Below, piece after piece: positions 1 to 8,110 of a stretch of 19,243 nucleotides of DNA (the stretch's first letter is position 1; every line of letters starts with the position of its first letter). Made by a program: the position numbers and the translations under genes. The notes beneath the pieces were generated by a model that saw only the letters and a list, made by a program, of their open reading frames with translations, searched no databases and was not told where the DNA came from. The DNA comes from Fusobacterium sp. (lineage in GTDB: Bacteria; Fusobacteriota; Fusobacteriia; Fusobacteriales; Fusobacteriaceae), in assembly GCA_020024915.1 (NCBI GenBank), contig JAHHSZ010000027.1:1-19243 (forward strand), read 5' to 3'.

Positions 1-1113
1 TGTAACTATTTGTGCCATCTCATCAGCTAGAGCCATATTTCCAAATATTGATAAAACTCCATTCCAAAACATAAGCTGTCTTACATTTTTAGATATTTTT
101 ATAAGCAGTATAGATAGAGGCTTAAATGCATCCATTAACTTCATTATTCCACCAAAAGCTGAAACCCACATCATCATAACTATAACCCAAGATCCTGCTC
201 CTTTAAATCCTACAAGTATCAGTTCCTCAAGAAAAGCCTTTGTACTAGTAACTGTTCCAGCAAAATATCCAAGAATATACGAGGAAATTATCCCTATAAA
301 CAAGCATATAAATGTCTGATATCCTCTAAATGCAAAGATTAAAACTAATATTAGAGGAACTATCATATAAACTGGAACCCCATCTCTAACTTGATTTAAT
401 AGAGTTACAGCTGATTCTCTCTCACTGGCAAGTTTTGTCCATACATCAGTAGGAATTTGATTGATAGCAGTAGCACCATTCCCAATCACTGCTGGTAAAT
501 CCATAAAAACTCCAGCAAGCCCAAAGCAGATAATACCAGTTATTAAAACTAAGGCAGACCAAACTCCTTGGTGTCTAATTCTTTTAACAACTTCAACACC
601 TTGAATACCAGAGCTAACAATAGTAGTATCAGAAATAAGCCCTATATTATCACCAAAACAAGCTCCTCCAGCTATAGCTCCCATAGTTAACATAATATTC
701 CCCCCAACAATATGATTTAACCATAAGAATATTGGAGCACAAGCAGCAAAAGTACCCCAGCTTGATCCAGTAGCTATTGAAAGAATAGAGGTAACAATAA
801 CTCCTACCAAAGCAACTGTTTTTCCTGTAATTCCCAATTTCAAAGCCATGTTGATAATAGCGGCTCCTACTCCAGTAGCCATAAATACCTCAGCCATAGC
901 ATAAGCCAACATCAAAATAAATAGAGCAACAGTAATCTCTCTGACATTTGCCAATGCTGCATCTACCACCTCTGAAAAATTTCTTTTTTCTGTAACCATA
1001 GCAGTTATTGCAGCTGTAACTGTTGCCAATGGAGCTGCAAGTAAAACATCAAATCCTGACATCATAAGTGCAGCTAAGATAAAAATTGGCATCAATTTAA
1101 TAAATTCAATCAT
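1..1113 (-). CDS. NhaC-family transporter, probable lysine transporter (partial, C-terminus outside window)
   Basis: The first 371 codons of a polytopic membrane protein; the 3' end runs off the window. The translation has repeated long hydrophobic segments and the glycine/serine-rich stretch SIATGSSWGTFAACAP (near residues 120-135) followed by GGACFGDNIGLISDTT, typical of the NhaC Na+/H+ antiporter family in the ion transporter superfamily. The ATG at 1113 follows AGGAGG with a 9-base spacer. The gene is preceded by a lysine riboswitch and terminator. In comparative genomics, NhaC-family genes under lysine riboswitches have been proposed as lysine transporters (LysW type). From that context I infer lysine, probably exchanged with Na+ or H+, as the substrate. 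The family call is firm; the substrate is inferred from regulation only. Crossing of the inner membrane is implied by the hydrophobic segments. Confidence 0.88.
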   Translation of the reverse strand, partial: MIEFIKLMPIFILAALMMSGFDVLLAAPLATVTAAITAMVTEKRNFSEVVDAALANVREITVALFILMLAYAMAEVFMATGVGAAIINMALKLGITGKTVALVGVIVTSILSIATGSSWGTFAACAPIFLWLNHIVGGNIMLTMGAIAGGACFGDNIGLISDTTIVSSGIQGVEVVKRIRHQGVWSALVLITGIICFGLAGVFMDLPAVIGNGATAINQIPTDVWTKLASERESAVTLLNQVRDGVPVYMIVPLILVLIFAFRGYQTFICLFIGIISSYILGYFAGTVTSTKAFLEELILVGFKGAGSWVIVMMMWVSAFGGIMKLMDAFKPLSILLIKISKNVRQLMFWNGVLSIFGNMALADEMAQIVT

Positions 1114-1140
1114 TTTAATTTTCCTCCTAAAACTTTTTTG

Positions 1141-1176
1141 ATTTAATAAAAAAGCACAGTCTTGGAAAGACTGTGC
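1141..1176 (-). terminator. Intrinsic terminator of the lysine riboswitch
   Basis: A perfect 10-bp stem (arms 1154-1163 and 1167-1176, 3-base loop) is followed on the minus strand by six T's and an AT-rich tail (1153 down to 1141). It lies between the lysine aptamer and the NhaC-family gene, where a transcription-attenuating expression platform is expected. With lysine bound it should form and stop transcription before the transporter gene. Confidence 0.93.
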
Positions 1177-1209
1177 CATAAATTTACAATACAAAAAAAC
1201 ATTGTATAA

Positions 1210-1382
1210 AACACAGATAGCTCTCCATTGACCTTTATCAATGACAGCAATATGAATATTCTTCATATTGCCAATAGAAAAATTTAGCATTTTTCTCTAT
1301 TTCGGCAAAATCCCCTTTTTAACTATTTCACAGTCTGCAAAACTCCACAGTTATAATCTTGTCATTTGCTCCTCTATCATTT
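1210..1382 (-). ncRNA. Lysine riboswitch (L box) aptamer
   Basis: Read on the minus strand, the leader has the L-box signature elements in order: GATAGAGGAGC (1378-1368), GGGGATTTTGCCGAAA (about 1315-1300), a long P4-like hairpin with perfect 10-bp arms 1247-1256 and 1262-1271, GCTGTCA, a P5-like hairpin (arms 1226-1231 and 1238-1243), and the closing GGAGAGCTATCT (about 1226-1215). P1 forms between 1374-1378 and 1216-1220. The terminator at 1141-1176 follows. A small TACAAT/ATTGTA hairpin (1185-1206) between aptamer and terminator may belong to the switching segment. Binding of L-lysine is expected to repress the downstream transporter. The boundaries are approximate because I judged the motifs by eye. 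Confidence 0.93.
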
Positions 1383-1393
1383 TTATTCCACTC

Positions 1394-1422
1394 ATTTTAC
1401 TTTAATTTTTTATTTTTGTAAA
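1394..1422 (-). promoter_or_regulatory. Sigma-70-type promoter of the riboswitch/transporter transcript
   Basis: On the minus strand, TTTACA (1422-1417), a 17-bp spacer and TAAAAT (1399-1394). The predicted transcript start, near 1387, lies only a few bases upstream of the first riboswitch P1 bases (about 1380), so the position fits well. Confidence 0.7.
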
Positions 1423-1491
1423 ATATATATTATATATGCTTTTTAATTTTTCCTCATTTTCTATATTCTTTATCTCTTACTAAAAAATTTA

Positions 1492-1520
1492 TTGTAAAAT
1501 CTTTTGCTTTCCTATATAAT
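1492..1520 (+). promoter_or_regulatory. Promoter of the Crp/Fnr-type regulator gene
   Basis: TTGTAA (1492-1497), a 17-bp spacer and a perfect TATAAT (1515-1520) lie 30 bases upstream of the start codon at 1550. The stretch 1423-1491 between this promoter and the divergent riboswitch promoter is very AT-rich, and I see no further structure in it. Confidence 0.75.
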
Positions 1521-1549
1521 ATGTTATCAATATGTAAAAGGTGGTATAA

Positions 1550-2236
1550 ATGAAAAGAGCATTAAATAAAATTGCTTTACTTGACAATTTAGATAAAGAA
1601 ACAAAAGATAGCTTATCTGCTATCTCTAAAATAAAGGAATATAAAAAGGGAGATCTTTTATACTCACATAAAGAGAAAATAAATACCATTTATTTTATTT
1701 TAGAAGGTGTAGCTGGACTCTATAAAGCTAATGATGATAATTCAAGAAAGGTTATCTTTCTTTTAGGAGAAGGAAATCTTGTAAATGAGGTAATTCTTTT
1801 TGAAAATGTTACAGCTTTAAGCTGTGAGCTACTAGCTCCTACAAAACTTCTAGAAATCCCTAGATTGGAATTTGTTAAAATTTTAGAAAGCAGTCACTCA
1901 TTAGCTAAGGCTGTTATTGAATCTTTAATCAAAAAAAATAAAAAATTGACTCATCAATTAAAAAATATCTCTAACTCAATCACTATTGATAGACAGATAG
2001 CTTTCAAACTTTGGAAATTGGGAAGAGATTTTGGAAAAGAGACTCCTGAAGGAATTTTAATTGATTTTGATCTTCCAATAACATATTTGGCTGAGATGTT
2101 AGGTACTAAGAGAGAGACTGTTTCAAGACAGGTTAAACTTCTTAGTGAATTGGGATTGATAAGTGTTAATAAAAAGAGATTCACTCTTCATAAATACTCT
2201 GAATTATTGGATTATTTCCATAAAGATGGTAAATAA
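1550..2236 (+). CDS. Crp/Fnr-family transcriptional regulator
   Basis: A 228-residue protein with the two-domain Crp/Fnr layout. Residues about 10-125 form a cyclic-nucleotide-binding-type beta-roll (GDLLYSHKEKINTIYFILEG), then a long dimerisation helix, then a winged helix-turn-helix near residues 175-220 (ITYLAEMLGTKRETVSRQ). The recognition-helix ETVSRQ resembles the ETVSR segment of Fnr/Crp proteins. There is no N-terminal cysteine cluster and only one cysteine in the protein, so an Fnr-type iron-sulphur oxygen sensor is unlikely. The effector is unknown. The ATG at 1550 follows AAAAGGTGG. The gene is monocistronic, between its own promoter and a terminator, and divergent from the lysine-riboswitch gene. 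It may act on that neighbour, but I see no operator that shows this. Confidence 0.9.
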   Translation: MKRALNKIALLDNLDKETKDSLSAISKIKEYKKGDLLYSHKEKINTIYFILEGVAGLYKANDDNSRKVIFLLGEGNLVNEVILFENVTALSCELLAPTKLLEIPRLEFVKILESSHSLAKAVIESLIKKNKKLTHQLKNISNSITIDRQIAFKLWKLGRDFGKETPEGILIDFDLPITYLAEMLGTKRETVSRQVKLLSELGLISVNKKRFTLHKYSELLDYFHKDGK

Positions 2237-2242
2237 CTTAAA

Positions 2243-2268
2243 AAAAAACTCCCTTTTGGGAGTTTTTT
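2243..2268. terminator. Bidirectional intrinsic terminator between the regulator gene and hup
   Basis: ACTCCC (2248-2253), loop TTTT, GGGAGT (2258-2263). The stem is extended by a run of A's on the left and T's on the right, so it has a U-tract in both directions. It serves the convergent regulator gene (stop at 2236) and hup (stop at 2273). Confidence 0.9.
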
Positions 2269-2272
2269 ATTA

Positions 2273-2551
2273 TTATTTATTTACTTTTTCAGATAAAGCT
2301 TTTCCTGGTTTAAATTTAACAACTTTTTTAGCCTCAACTTTCATCTCTTCACCAGTTTGAGGGTTTCTACAAGTTCTAGCAGCTCTTTCAGATACTTCAA
2401 ATTTTCCAAATCCTAAGAATGATACCTCTTCTCCTTTTACTAAAGCCTCTTCTAAAACATTAAGAAATGCCATAGCTTTTTTCTCAGCATCAACTTTAGT
2501 TGCAAACTCTCCCTTTTCACAATATAAATCTACAAATTCTTTTTTAGTCAT
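2273..2551 (-). CDS. hup: HU-family nucleoid DNA-binding protein
   Basis: A 92-residue HU/IHF-fold protein, the usual length. It starts MTKKEFVDLY, carries the core GFGKFEVSERAART and the DNA-binding beta-arm with RNPQTGEEM, and ends VKFKPGKALSEKV. HU coats and bends DNA as a dimer and supports replication and chromosome compaction. The position before RNPQTG, usually Gly in HU, is Cys here. The ATG at 2551 has an AAGGAGG site. The gene stands alone, with its own promoter (2605-2633) and terminator (2243-2268), downstream of polC on the same strand. HU rather than IHF is favoured by the typical HU core sequence, but alpha/beta type cannot be assigned. Confidence 0.95.
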   Translation of the reverse strand: MTKKEFVDLYCEKGEFATKVDAEKKAMAFLNVLEEALVKGEEVSFLGFGKFEVSERAARTCRNPQTGEEMKVEAKKVVKFKPGKALSEKVNK

Positions 2552-2571
2552 TTGATTATCCTCCTTAATCT

Positions 2572-2589
2572 TTATAGTAATTACTATAA
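2572..2589. repeat. Perfect 18-bp palindrome in the hup leader
   Basis: TTATAGTAATTACTATAA is a perfect inverted repeat without spacer, centred between 2580 and 2581. It lies just downstream of the predicted hup transcript start (about 2598) and upstream of the ribosome binding site. It could be a protein operator or a short hairpin at the mRNA 5' end. No U-tract follows, so it is not a classic terminator. Confidence 0.6.
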
Positions 2590-2604
2590 GTACTCATACT
2601 ATCT

Positions 2605-2633
2605 TTTATACCACATCACTGCCAATTTTACAA
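2605..2633 (-). promoter_or_regulatory. Promoter of hup
   Basis: Read on the minus strand, TTGTAA (2633-2628), a 17-bp spacer and TATAAA (2610-2605). It lies in the 100-bp gap between the polC stop (2652) and the hup start (2551), so hup has its own transcript even though it follows polC. Confidence 0.75.
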
Positions 2634-2651
2634 CTATTTTTATTTTTTTTT

Positions 2652-5600
2652 CTAAAAAAGAGAAATTTGATTTGTTTCACTCAATGAATCAATAGCTTTT
2701 AAACTTTTTAATTTGTCAACTATTGTCTGAGAAATCTTTGTTCTTCTCTTTAGATCTTCAAAAGATAGGAATTTGCTCTCCTCTCTCTCCTTTATAATAT
2801 TATCAATAACAGCTCCCCCTAATCCTGCAAGTGCAATTAAAGGAACTCTAATCTTTCCATCTTCAATTGTAAATTTAACTCCACCAGATTCATATATATC
2901 TATTGGTAAGAACTCCAATCCTCTAGCATACATCTCAACAATGATCTCACAAATAGCCATTTCAGCCTTCTTTTTAACATCCAACTTTGGCTCTTTATTT
3001 AAAATCTCTAGATGTGCCTTAGCTGATTCTGGATTTCCCATAATCTCATAATCAAAATCCTCTGCTTTTCTAGATAGATAAGCAGCATAGAAAGCTAATG
3101 GATAGTGAACTTTAAAGTATGCTATTCTCATTGCCATCATTACATAAGCCACAGCGTGTCCTTTAGGGAACATATATTTTATTCTTCTACAAGATTCAAT
3201 ATACCACTCAGCTACATTATGTTCTTTCATTAAGTCTGAATATGCTTGCCAACCTTCAGGATTTTTTGTAGGTTGTCCCTTTCTTACAAACTCCATTATC
3301 TTAAATGATGTTCCTTTCTCTATACCTTGATCAATAAGATAGTTCATTATGTCATCACGAACTGTTATAACTTGAGAAAGTGTTGCTTGTTTCTGTCTTA
3401 TAAACTCTTGAGCATTGTTTAACCAAACGTCTGTTCCATGTGATAGCCCTGATATTCTAACTAATTCAGCAAAAGTCTTAGGCATTGTATCTATCAGCAT
3501 CTGACGTACAAATGGAGTTCCAAACTCTGGCACCCCAAATGTTCCTACAACTGAGTTTATCTGCTCTGGAGTTACACCTAATGACTCTGTGCTTGAAAAT
3601 ATTTTTAGTGTCTCTGGATCTGCAAGTGGAATTGAGTGTATATCCACTCCTGTATACTCCTGTAATAGCTTTATAGTGGTTGGATCGTCATGTCCTAATA
3701 TATCTAGTTTTACAAGCTGTTCATCCATTACGTGATAATCAAAGTGAGTTGTGATTGAATCATTTTTCTCATCATTAGCTGGTTTTTGTACTGGACAAAA
3801 TTCATAGATAGTATGATCTCTTGGTACTACTACCATTCCTCCTGGATGCTGACCTGTTGTCTTCTTAGCTCCCTCACACTTCTTAGCAAGTCTAATTATC
3901 TCAGCTCTATTATTTTTCATATCATGCTCTTCAAAATACTTTTTAACATAACCTTCAGCATTTTTTTCTGCTAATGTGGAGATTGTTCCTGCTTTAAATA
4001 CATTCTCTTTTCCAAACATCTGCTCACAATATCTATGTATCTCAGATTGATACTCTCCTGAAAAGTTAAGGTCTATATCTGGAACTTTATCTCCATTGAA
4101 TCCCATAAATACTTCAAATGGTATTGAGTATCCATCTCTTTTATACATCTGTCCACACTTTGGACATACCTTCTCTGGTAAGTCAATTCCCACTCCCTCT
4201 CTCTCTATAAATTCAGAGTGTTTACACTCTGGATTTGTACAGATATAGTGAGGATAAAGGGCATTAACCTCTGTTATTCCCATCATAAAAGCTACAAGTG
4301 AAGATCCTACCGATCCTCTTGATCCCACTAGATAACCACTATCTAATGATTTTTTTACCAGCTTTTGTGCAGAGAGATAAAGCACTGAGAATCCATTTCC
4401 TATAATGGCATTTAACTCCCTTTCTAATCTTGCTGCAACGATCTCTGGGAGTGGATCACCATAGATTCTATAAGCTTTTTCATAGGTCATCTCTTTTACT
4501 ATATTCTCAGCATTATCTATTTTAGGTGGATAAAATCCATCTGGAACTGGTTTTATCTTCTCTATTCTATTAGCTATTAGGTTGGTATTCTCTATAACTA
4601 TCTCTTTAGCTATCTCCTCTCCCAAATAACTGAACTCTTGTAACATCTCATCAGTTGTTCTAAAGAAAAATTTATTATCCACCATATATTGATTTTTTCT
4701 AAAAACTGTTCCACTACCATATAGCAAAATACTTCTAATCTTATAATCTTCCTCTTCTAAATAGTGTACATTGGAACTAGCTGTAACCATAATTTCTTTA
4801 CTCTTTGCCAATTGGTAAAAGTAGCTATTCATACTTTCAATAACTGCAAAAGATGAGATACTTCCTGTTCCATCCTCTTCATAGAGCTCAGCATATGCTC
4901 CTTTAGGTAACAGCTCTATATAATCATAAAACTCTATATTTTTTTCTATATTTTTGTAGTCATATCTCATATAATAATCAGATAACTCACTATCATTAGA
5001 AAAATGTACAGTTAATGAGTTTCCAATTATTAAGCCCTCTCTATATTTTTGAAGGTGTGACTTTAAAACTCTTGGTTTTTTATTTCCATAATTATCTATA
5101 TGAGCTTCAGAAACAAGCTTGTACATATTCTTTAATCCAGCTAAATTCTCCACTAACACCATTACATTATGTGTATCTTGCTTTTTTAAATTTATTGGGA
5201 ATGCTCCTGTGATCTCATTTAAATTTGTAACTCCCTTATCCAAATATCTCTCCATAAATATGATAAACATATTTGCAGTAGCTTGTGAATCATCTACGGC
5301 TCTATGGTGACTCTCTAAAGATAATCCCAACACCTTATTTAAGTTTTTCAAACCGAAGCTCTTTAAATCTGGATAAAGATCTCTAGCCATCTGAAGTGTA
5401 TCTATTACTGCAGGTGTATAATCATAGCCTAACAACCTCTTTACATCTCTTCTTATAAATCCCATATCAAAAGCCGCATTGTGAGCCACCATTGTAGCAT
5501 CTCCTACAAACTCCATAAACTTTGGCAACACCTCTTCTATAGTAGGCATGTTATCCACCATATCTTGAGTTATATTAGTAAGCTCCTGTATCTTTTGTGG

Positions 5601-7001
5601 TATAGCTTTCTTTGGATTTACTAGCTGTGAAAATCTATCTATAATTCTATTTCCTTGTAATTTCACTGCTCCTATCTCTATTATCTCATGCTCATGTGAG
5701 TTAAGCCCCATTGTCTCCAAGTCAAATACAACAAAATATTCCTCCATAATAGGAGAGTCCTTACAATTTCTTACCATCTCTGCTTCATCATCTACCATAT
5801 ACATTTCACAACCAAGTATTGGTTTTATATCCTTTCCCTTAGCTGCTTTATATGCAAATGGAAAAGCATGAACAACAGAGTAATCTGTAATTGCAACTGC
5901 TTGATGTCCGTAGGCAATAGCTTGTTTAATTATGTCAGATATATCTGCTACCCCTACCATTTCACTCATTTTACTATGTGTATGTAGCTCTACCATTTTT
6001 AATTCAGATTTATCTACTCTTGACTCCTTAACTCTATCTAATTTATTTATAGAGTTTATCATCATTATCTCTTCATTGTCTGAAAATCTATCTGTCTGTT
6101 TCTTTCCACTTATCTTTACATAGTCACCTATTTTTATCTCAAGAGGTTTATTCTTTTCTAAAAATATCTTTGTTGTTAGAGACGTTTTATTGTCAGTTAC
6201 TCTGATAGTCATAATCACTCTATCATTTTTTATATCTCTTGACTCCAGTGCAAATATCTCTCCTTCAACTACACAAGTATCATCATCATATAGTTCAAAA
6301 AACTCCTCTAATGGTATTGATTTCCCTTTAATCTCCTTTGTTTTATTAGCAGAAAATCCACCTTTTGAGAATCCAGCACTCTTTACAAATACCTCTTGCG
6401 ATTTATTTTTATTAATATTTTGCTGAGCATTTTTTTGATTTTCCATATCTATTTTAGCTGATAAAGTGATAATCTCATTCTGTTTCTCTTTTTCAATTTT
6501 AGAAACTTCTTGAGTAAAATCTCCCAATACAAAGTTTACTCTAAAATTATATATTCCAAAATTTTCTAAAATACTTTCTAATTTCTCATCAATCTCTGAT
6601 TTTTTTAGAATATCTATAGCACTCTGTTCAGCTAACGTTATATTTATATACTTACCTTCAATGGTTATCCTGTATAGATATAAAAAAGATTTAGAAATAG
6701 CATTTCTAGCTTTCAATCTTATGATTGCTCTCTCTACTATCTCAATCAATTGCTCCTTTCTTATATCTTTCTCTAAAAAGCTTACTGTAAAATCAACTTC
6801 CAGCTCTTTTCCAAAATTTTTCTTTATATTTTCATAAATGATATCTAATTCATTTAGATCATTAACTGAAGGAACAGAACATTTAAATCTCATTTTTTTA
6901 TTTCTTTGTGAGAATGCAATCTCTGCAACATCTACATTTTTTATTCCCATCTTCCTAAAAATTCCATCTTGTGGTTTTATTCTTATCTCATTTCTATCCA
7001 T
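2652..7001 (-). CDS. polC: DNA polymerase III alpha subunit, PolC type
   Basis: Replicative polymerase with built-in proofreading, 1449 residues, typical for PolC. Domain order: N-terminal domain (1-210), OB fold (about 225-325), PHP domain split by an inserted DEDDh 3'-5' exonuclease (about 420-590; FDLETMG, HNAAFD, HRAVDD), a four-cysteine zinc element (about 915-955), palm with PDIDLNFSG (about 974), then fingers and C-terminal helices with HGTDVWLNNAQEF. An upstream in-frame TTG at 7013 precedes the ribosome binding site, so I choose the ATG at 7001, which follows GGAGG by 5 bases. In the PHP motif usually read as TDH the sequence is TDY (Tyr374), so a metal-site histidine is missing. It is last in the hpt-to-polC gene run, 18 bases after the preceding gene. 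Confidence 0.97.
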   Translation of the reverse strand: MDRNEIRIKPQDGIFRKMGIKNVDVAEIAFSQRNKKMRFKCSVPSVNDLNELDIIYENIKKNFGKELEVDFTVSFLEKDIRKEQLIEIVERAIIRLKARNAISKSFLYLYRITIEGKYINITLAEQSAIDILKKSEIDEKLESILENFGIYNFRVNFVLGDFTQEVSKIEKEKQNEIITLSAKIDMENQKNAQQNINKNKSQEVFVKSAGFSKGGFSANKTKEIKGKSIPLEEFFELYDDDTCVVEGEIFALESRDIKNDRVIMTIRVTDNKTSLTTKIFLEKNKPLEIKIGDYVKISGKKQTDRFSDNEEIMMINSINKLDRVKESRVDKSELKMVELHTHSKMSEMVGVADISDIIKQAIAYGHQAVAITDYSVVHAFPFAYKAAKGKDIKPILGCEMYMVDDEAEMVRNCKDSPIMEEYFVVFDLETMGLNSHEHEIIEIGAVKLQGNRIIDRFSQLVNPKKAIPQKIQELTNITQDMVDNMPTIEEVLPKFMEFVGDATMVAHNAAFDMGFIRRDVKRLLGYDYTPAVIDTLQMARDLYPDLKSFGLKNLNKVLGLSLESHHRAVDDSQATANMFIIFMERYLDKGVTNLNEITGAFPINLKKQDTHNVMVLVENLAGLKNMYKLVSEAHIDNYGNKKPRVLKSHLQKYREGLIIGNSLTVHFSNDSELSDYYMRYDYKNIEKNIEFYDYIELLPKGAYAELYEEDGTGSISSFAVIESMNSYFYQLAKSKEIMVTASSNVHYLEEEDYKIRSILLYGSGTVFRKNQYMVDNKFFFRTTDEMLQEFSYLGEEIAKEIVIENTNLIANRIEKIKPVPDGFYPPKIDNAENIVKEMTYEKAYRIYGDPLPEIVAARLERELNAIIGNGFSVLYLSAQKLVKKSLDSGYLVGSRGSVGSSLVAFMMGITEVNALYPHYICTNPECKHSEFIEREGVGIDLPEKVCPKCGQMYKRDGYSIPFEVFMGFNGDKVPDIDLNFSGEYQSEIHRYCEQMFGKENVFKAGTISTLAEKNAEGYVKKYFEEHDMKNNRAEIIRLAKKCEGAKKTTGQHPGGMVVVPRDHTIYEFCPVQKPANDEKNDSITTHFDYHVMDEQLVKLDILGHDDPTTIKLLQEYTGVDIHSIPLADPETLKIFSSTESLGVTPEQINSVVGTFGVPEFGTPFVRQMLIDTMPKTFAELVRISGLSHGTDVWLNNAQEFIRQKQATLSQVITVRDDIMNYLIDQGIEKGTSFKIMEFVRKGQPTKNPEGWQAYSDLMKEHNVAEWYIESCRRIKYMFPKGHAVAYVMMAMRIAYFKVHYPLAFYAAYLSRKAEDFDYEIMGNPESAKAHLEILNKEPKLDVKKKAEMAICEIIVEMYARGLEFLPIDIYESGGVKFTIEDGKIRVPLIALAGLGGAVIDNIIKEREESKFLSFEDLKRRTKISQTIVDKLKSLKAIDSLSETNQISLF

Positions 7002-7019
7002 TTGTTCCTCCAAAATAGA

Positions 7020-7583
7020 CTACTTTTCTCCTAATAATCTATCCAATATTATAGCCACAGCAGCTCTAACTGATAGATGGTTATATTTTGTATTTCCTCT
7101 AATTGGTTCTAATATATAATCTGACATATCCATTACTTCATCAGTTAAGCCCCAACCTGTTCCAAATAGTAACAAATATGGTCTATCATCTTCAAATATT
7201 TTCTTGGATAACTCTCCATATCCTATTGTATTAGGAAATATTCTTGCTGATGTAGTTATAATTACAGGTTTTTGTCCCTCTTTTGCCTCTATCTCAGCTA
7301 TTGTATCTTCTATGCTATTCATCACTCTAGTTATTGAGAAAGCATCCTCTCTATCCTTATTGAATTGTCCTCCTGTACCTTCTTGCCAGTACCCAATAAT
7401 TCTCTCTGTCAACATTTTTTGAGCATCTACAGGAACTACTAATCTATATCCAGCTAAATCATATGTTCTACAACTTCTAGATATATCATGAATATCAAAA
7501 TTTGTAACAGATGTACAAACTACACTATTATTTTTATTATATACAGGATAGTGCACTAAACCCAAATAAATTTTTTCTCTCAT
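7020..7583 (-). CDS. SPOUT-type RNA methyltransferase family protein (RNA_Me_trans-like)
   Basis: A 187-residue protein starting REKIYLGLVHYPVYNK and ending HLSVRAAVAIILDRLLG. This pattern matches the SAM-dependent RNA methyltransferase family with a SPOUT (trefoil-knot) fold known from Thermotoga and Fusobacteria (Pfam RNA_Me_trans). LLFGTGWGLTDEV and ILEPIRG near residues 135-165 sit where the knot and SAM pocket lie in SPOUT enzymes. The RNA target is not known to me. It is encoded 8 bases after the gamma-carbonic-anhydrase-like gene and 18 before polC, close to trmD, another SPOUT methyltransferase, which supports a role in tRNA or rRNA modification. The start ATG at 7583 is the first plausible one, 8 bases after the upstream stop. 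Confidence 0.8.
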   Translation of the reverse strand: MREKIYLGLVHYPVYNKNNSVVCTSVTNFDIHDISRSCRTYDLAGYRLVVPVDAQKMLTERIIGYWQEGTGGQFNKDREDAFSITRVMNSIEDTIAEIEAKEGQKPVIITTSARIFPNTIGYGELSKKIFEDDRPYLLLFGTGWGLTDEVMDMSDYILEPIRGNTKYNHLSVRAAVAIILDRLLGEK

Positions 7584-7591
7584 ATTTTCTC

Positions 7592-8110
7592 CTACATTTC
7601 TACTAAATCTAATTTATATTTTTCTATATCATGAGTATAAACCTCATATGCATATTTCAAATATTCTCTATTTTTTTCTGATAAATCTCTCATTACTTTA
7701 GCTGGAGCTCCAACTATCAAATCTCCTTCTTTTGCTTGTAATTTTGGAGTAACAACAGATCCAGCTGCTACTAAACAGTTACTAGGAATTACACTTCCAT
7801 TTAAGATAATACTCCCCATTCCTATTACACATTCATTTCCAATAGTACATCCATGAATGATGCAATTATGTCCTATAGTTACTCTCTCTCCAATTTTTAC
7901 TGGATATGGAGTGTCTCCATGTATAGTTGAATTATCCTGAATATTTGAATCTTTTCCTATTGTTACCTTACTCATATCAGCTCTTATCACTGCTCCAAAC
8001 CATATAGAAACATTCTCTGAAGTAACTACATCACCTATTATAGTTGCATTATCAGCTATATAATTATTTATGCCCAGTTTAGGGATCTTCTCTCCAAATT
8101 TATATATCAT
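7592..8110 (-). CDS. Gamma-carbonic-anhydrase-like hexapeptide-repeat protein (YrdA/PaaY type)
   Basis: A 172-residue left-handed beta-helix protein with hexapeptide repeats from about residue 17 to 125, then an alpha-helical tail. The three metal-binding histidines of the gamma-class are present (His64 in STIHGD, His81 and His86 in GHNCIIHGC), as are Arg43/Asp45 and Gln58/Asp59, matching the conserved residues of archaeal Cam-type proteins. It is expected to be a trimer that binds zinc or iron at subunit interfaces. Whether it hydrates CO2 cannot be told, since the acidic loop of Cam is missing, as in many YrdA-type relatives. Its ATG overlaps the trmD stop (TAATG), so it is probably translationally coupled. 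Confidence 0.88.
   Translation of the reverse strand: MIYKFGEKIPKLGINNYIADNATIIGDVVTSENVSIWFGAVIRADMSKVTIGKDSNIQDNSTIHGDTPYPVKIGERVTIGHNCIIHGCTIGNECVIGMGSIILNGSVIPSNCLVAAGSVVTPKLQAKEGDLIVGAPAKVMRDLSEKNREYLKYAYEVYTHDIEKYKLDLVEM

Noticed and set aside
1185..1206. TACAAT/ATTGTA hairpin as a second terminator
   Set aside because: It has weak A-T pairs and a long loop; it is more likely part of the riboswitch switching segment.
7002..7013. TTG at 7013 as the polC start
   Set aside because: This start lies within or before the GGAGG site; the ATG at 7001 has proper spacing of 5 bases after GGAGG.
6838..7119. Plus-strand open frame of 93 codons over polC and the neighbouring gene
   Set aside because: It is antisense to two clear genes, is hydrophobic from AT-rich shadow codons, and has no ribosome binding site.
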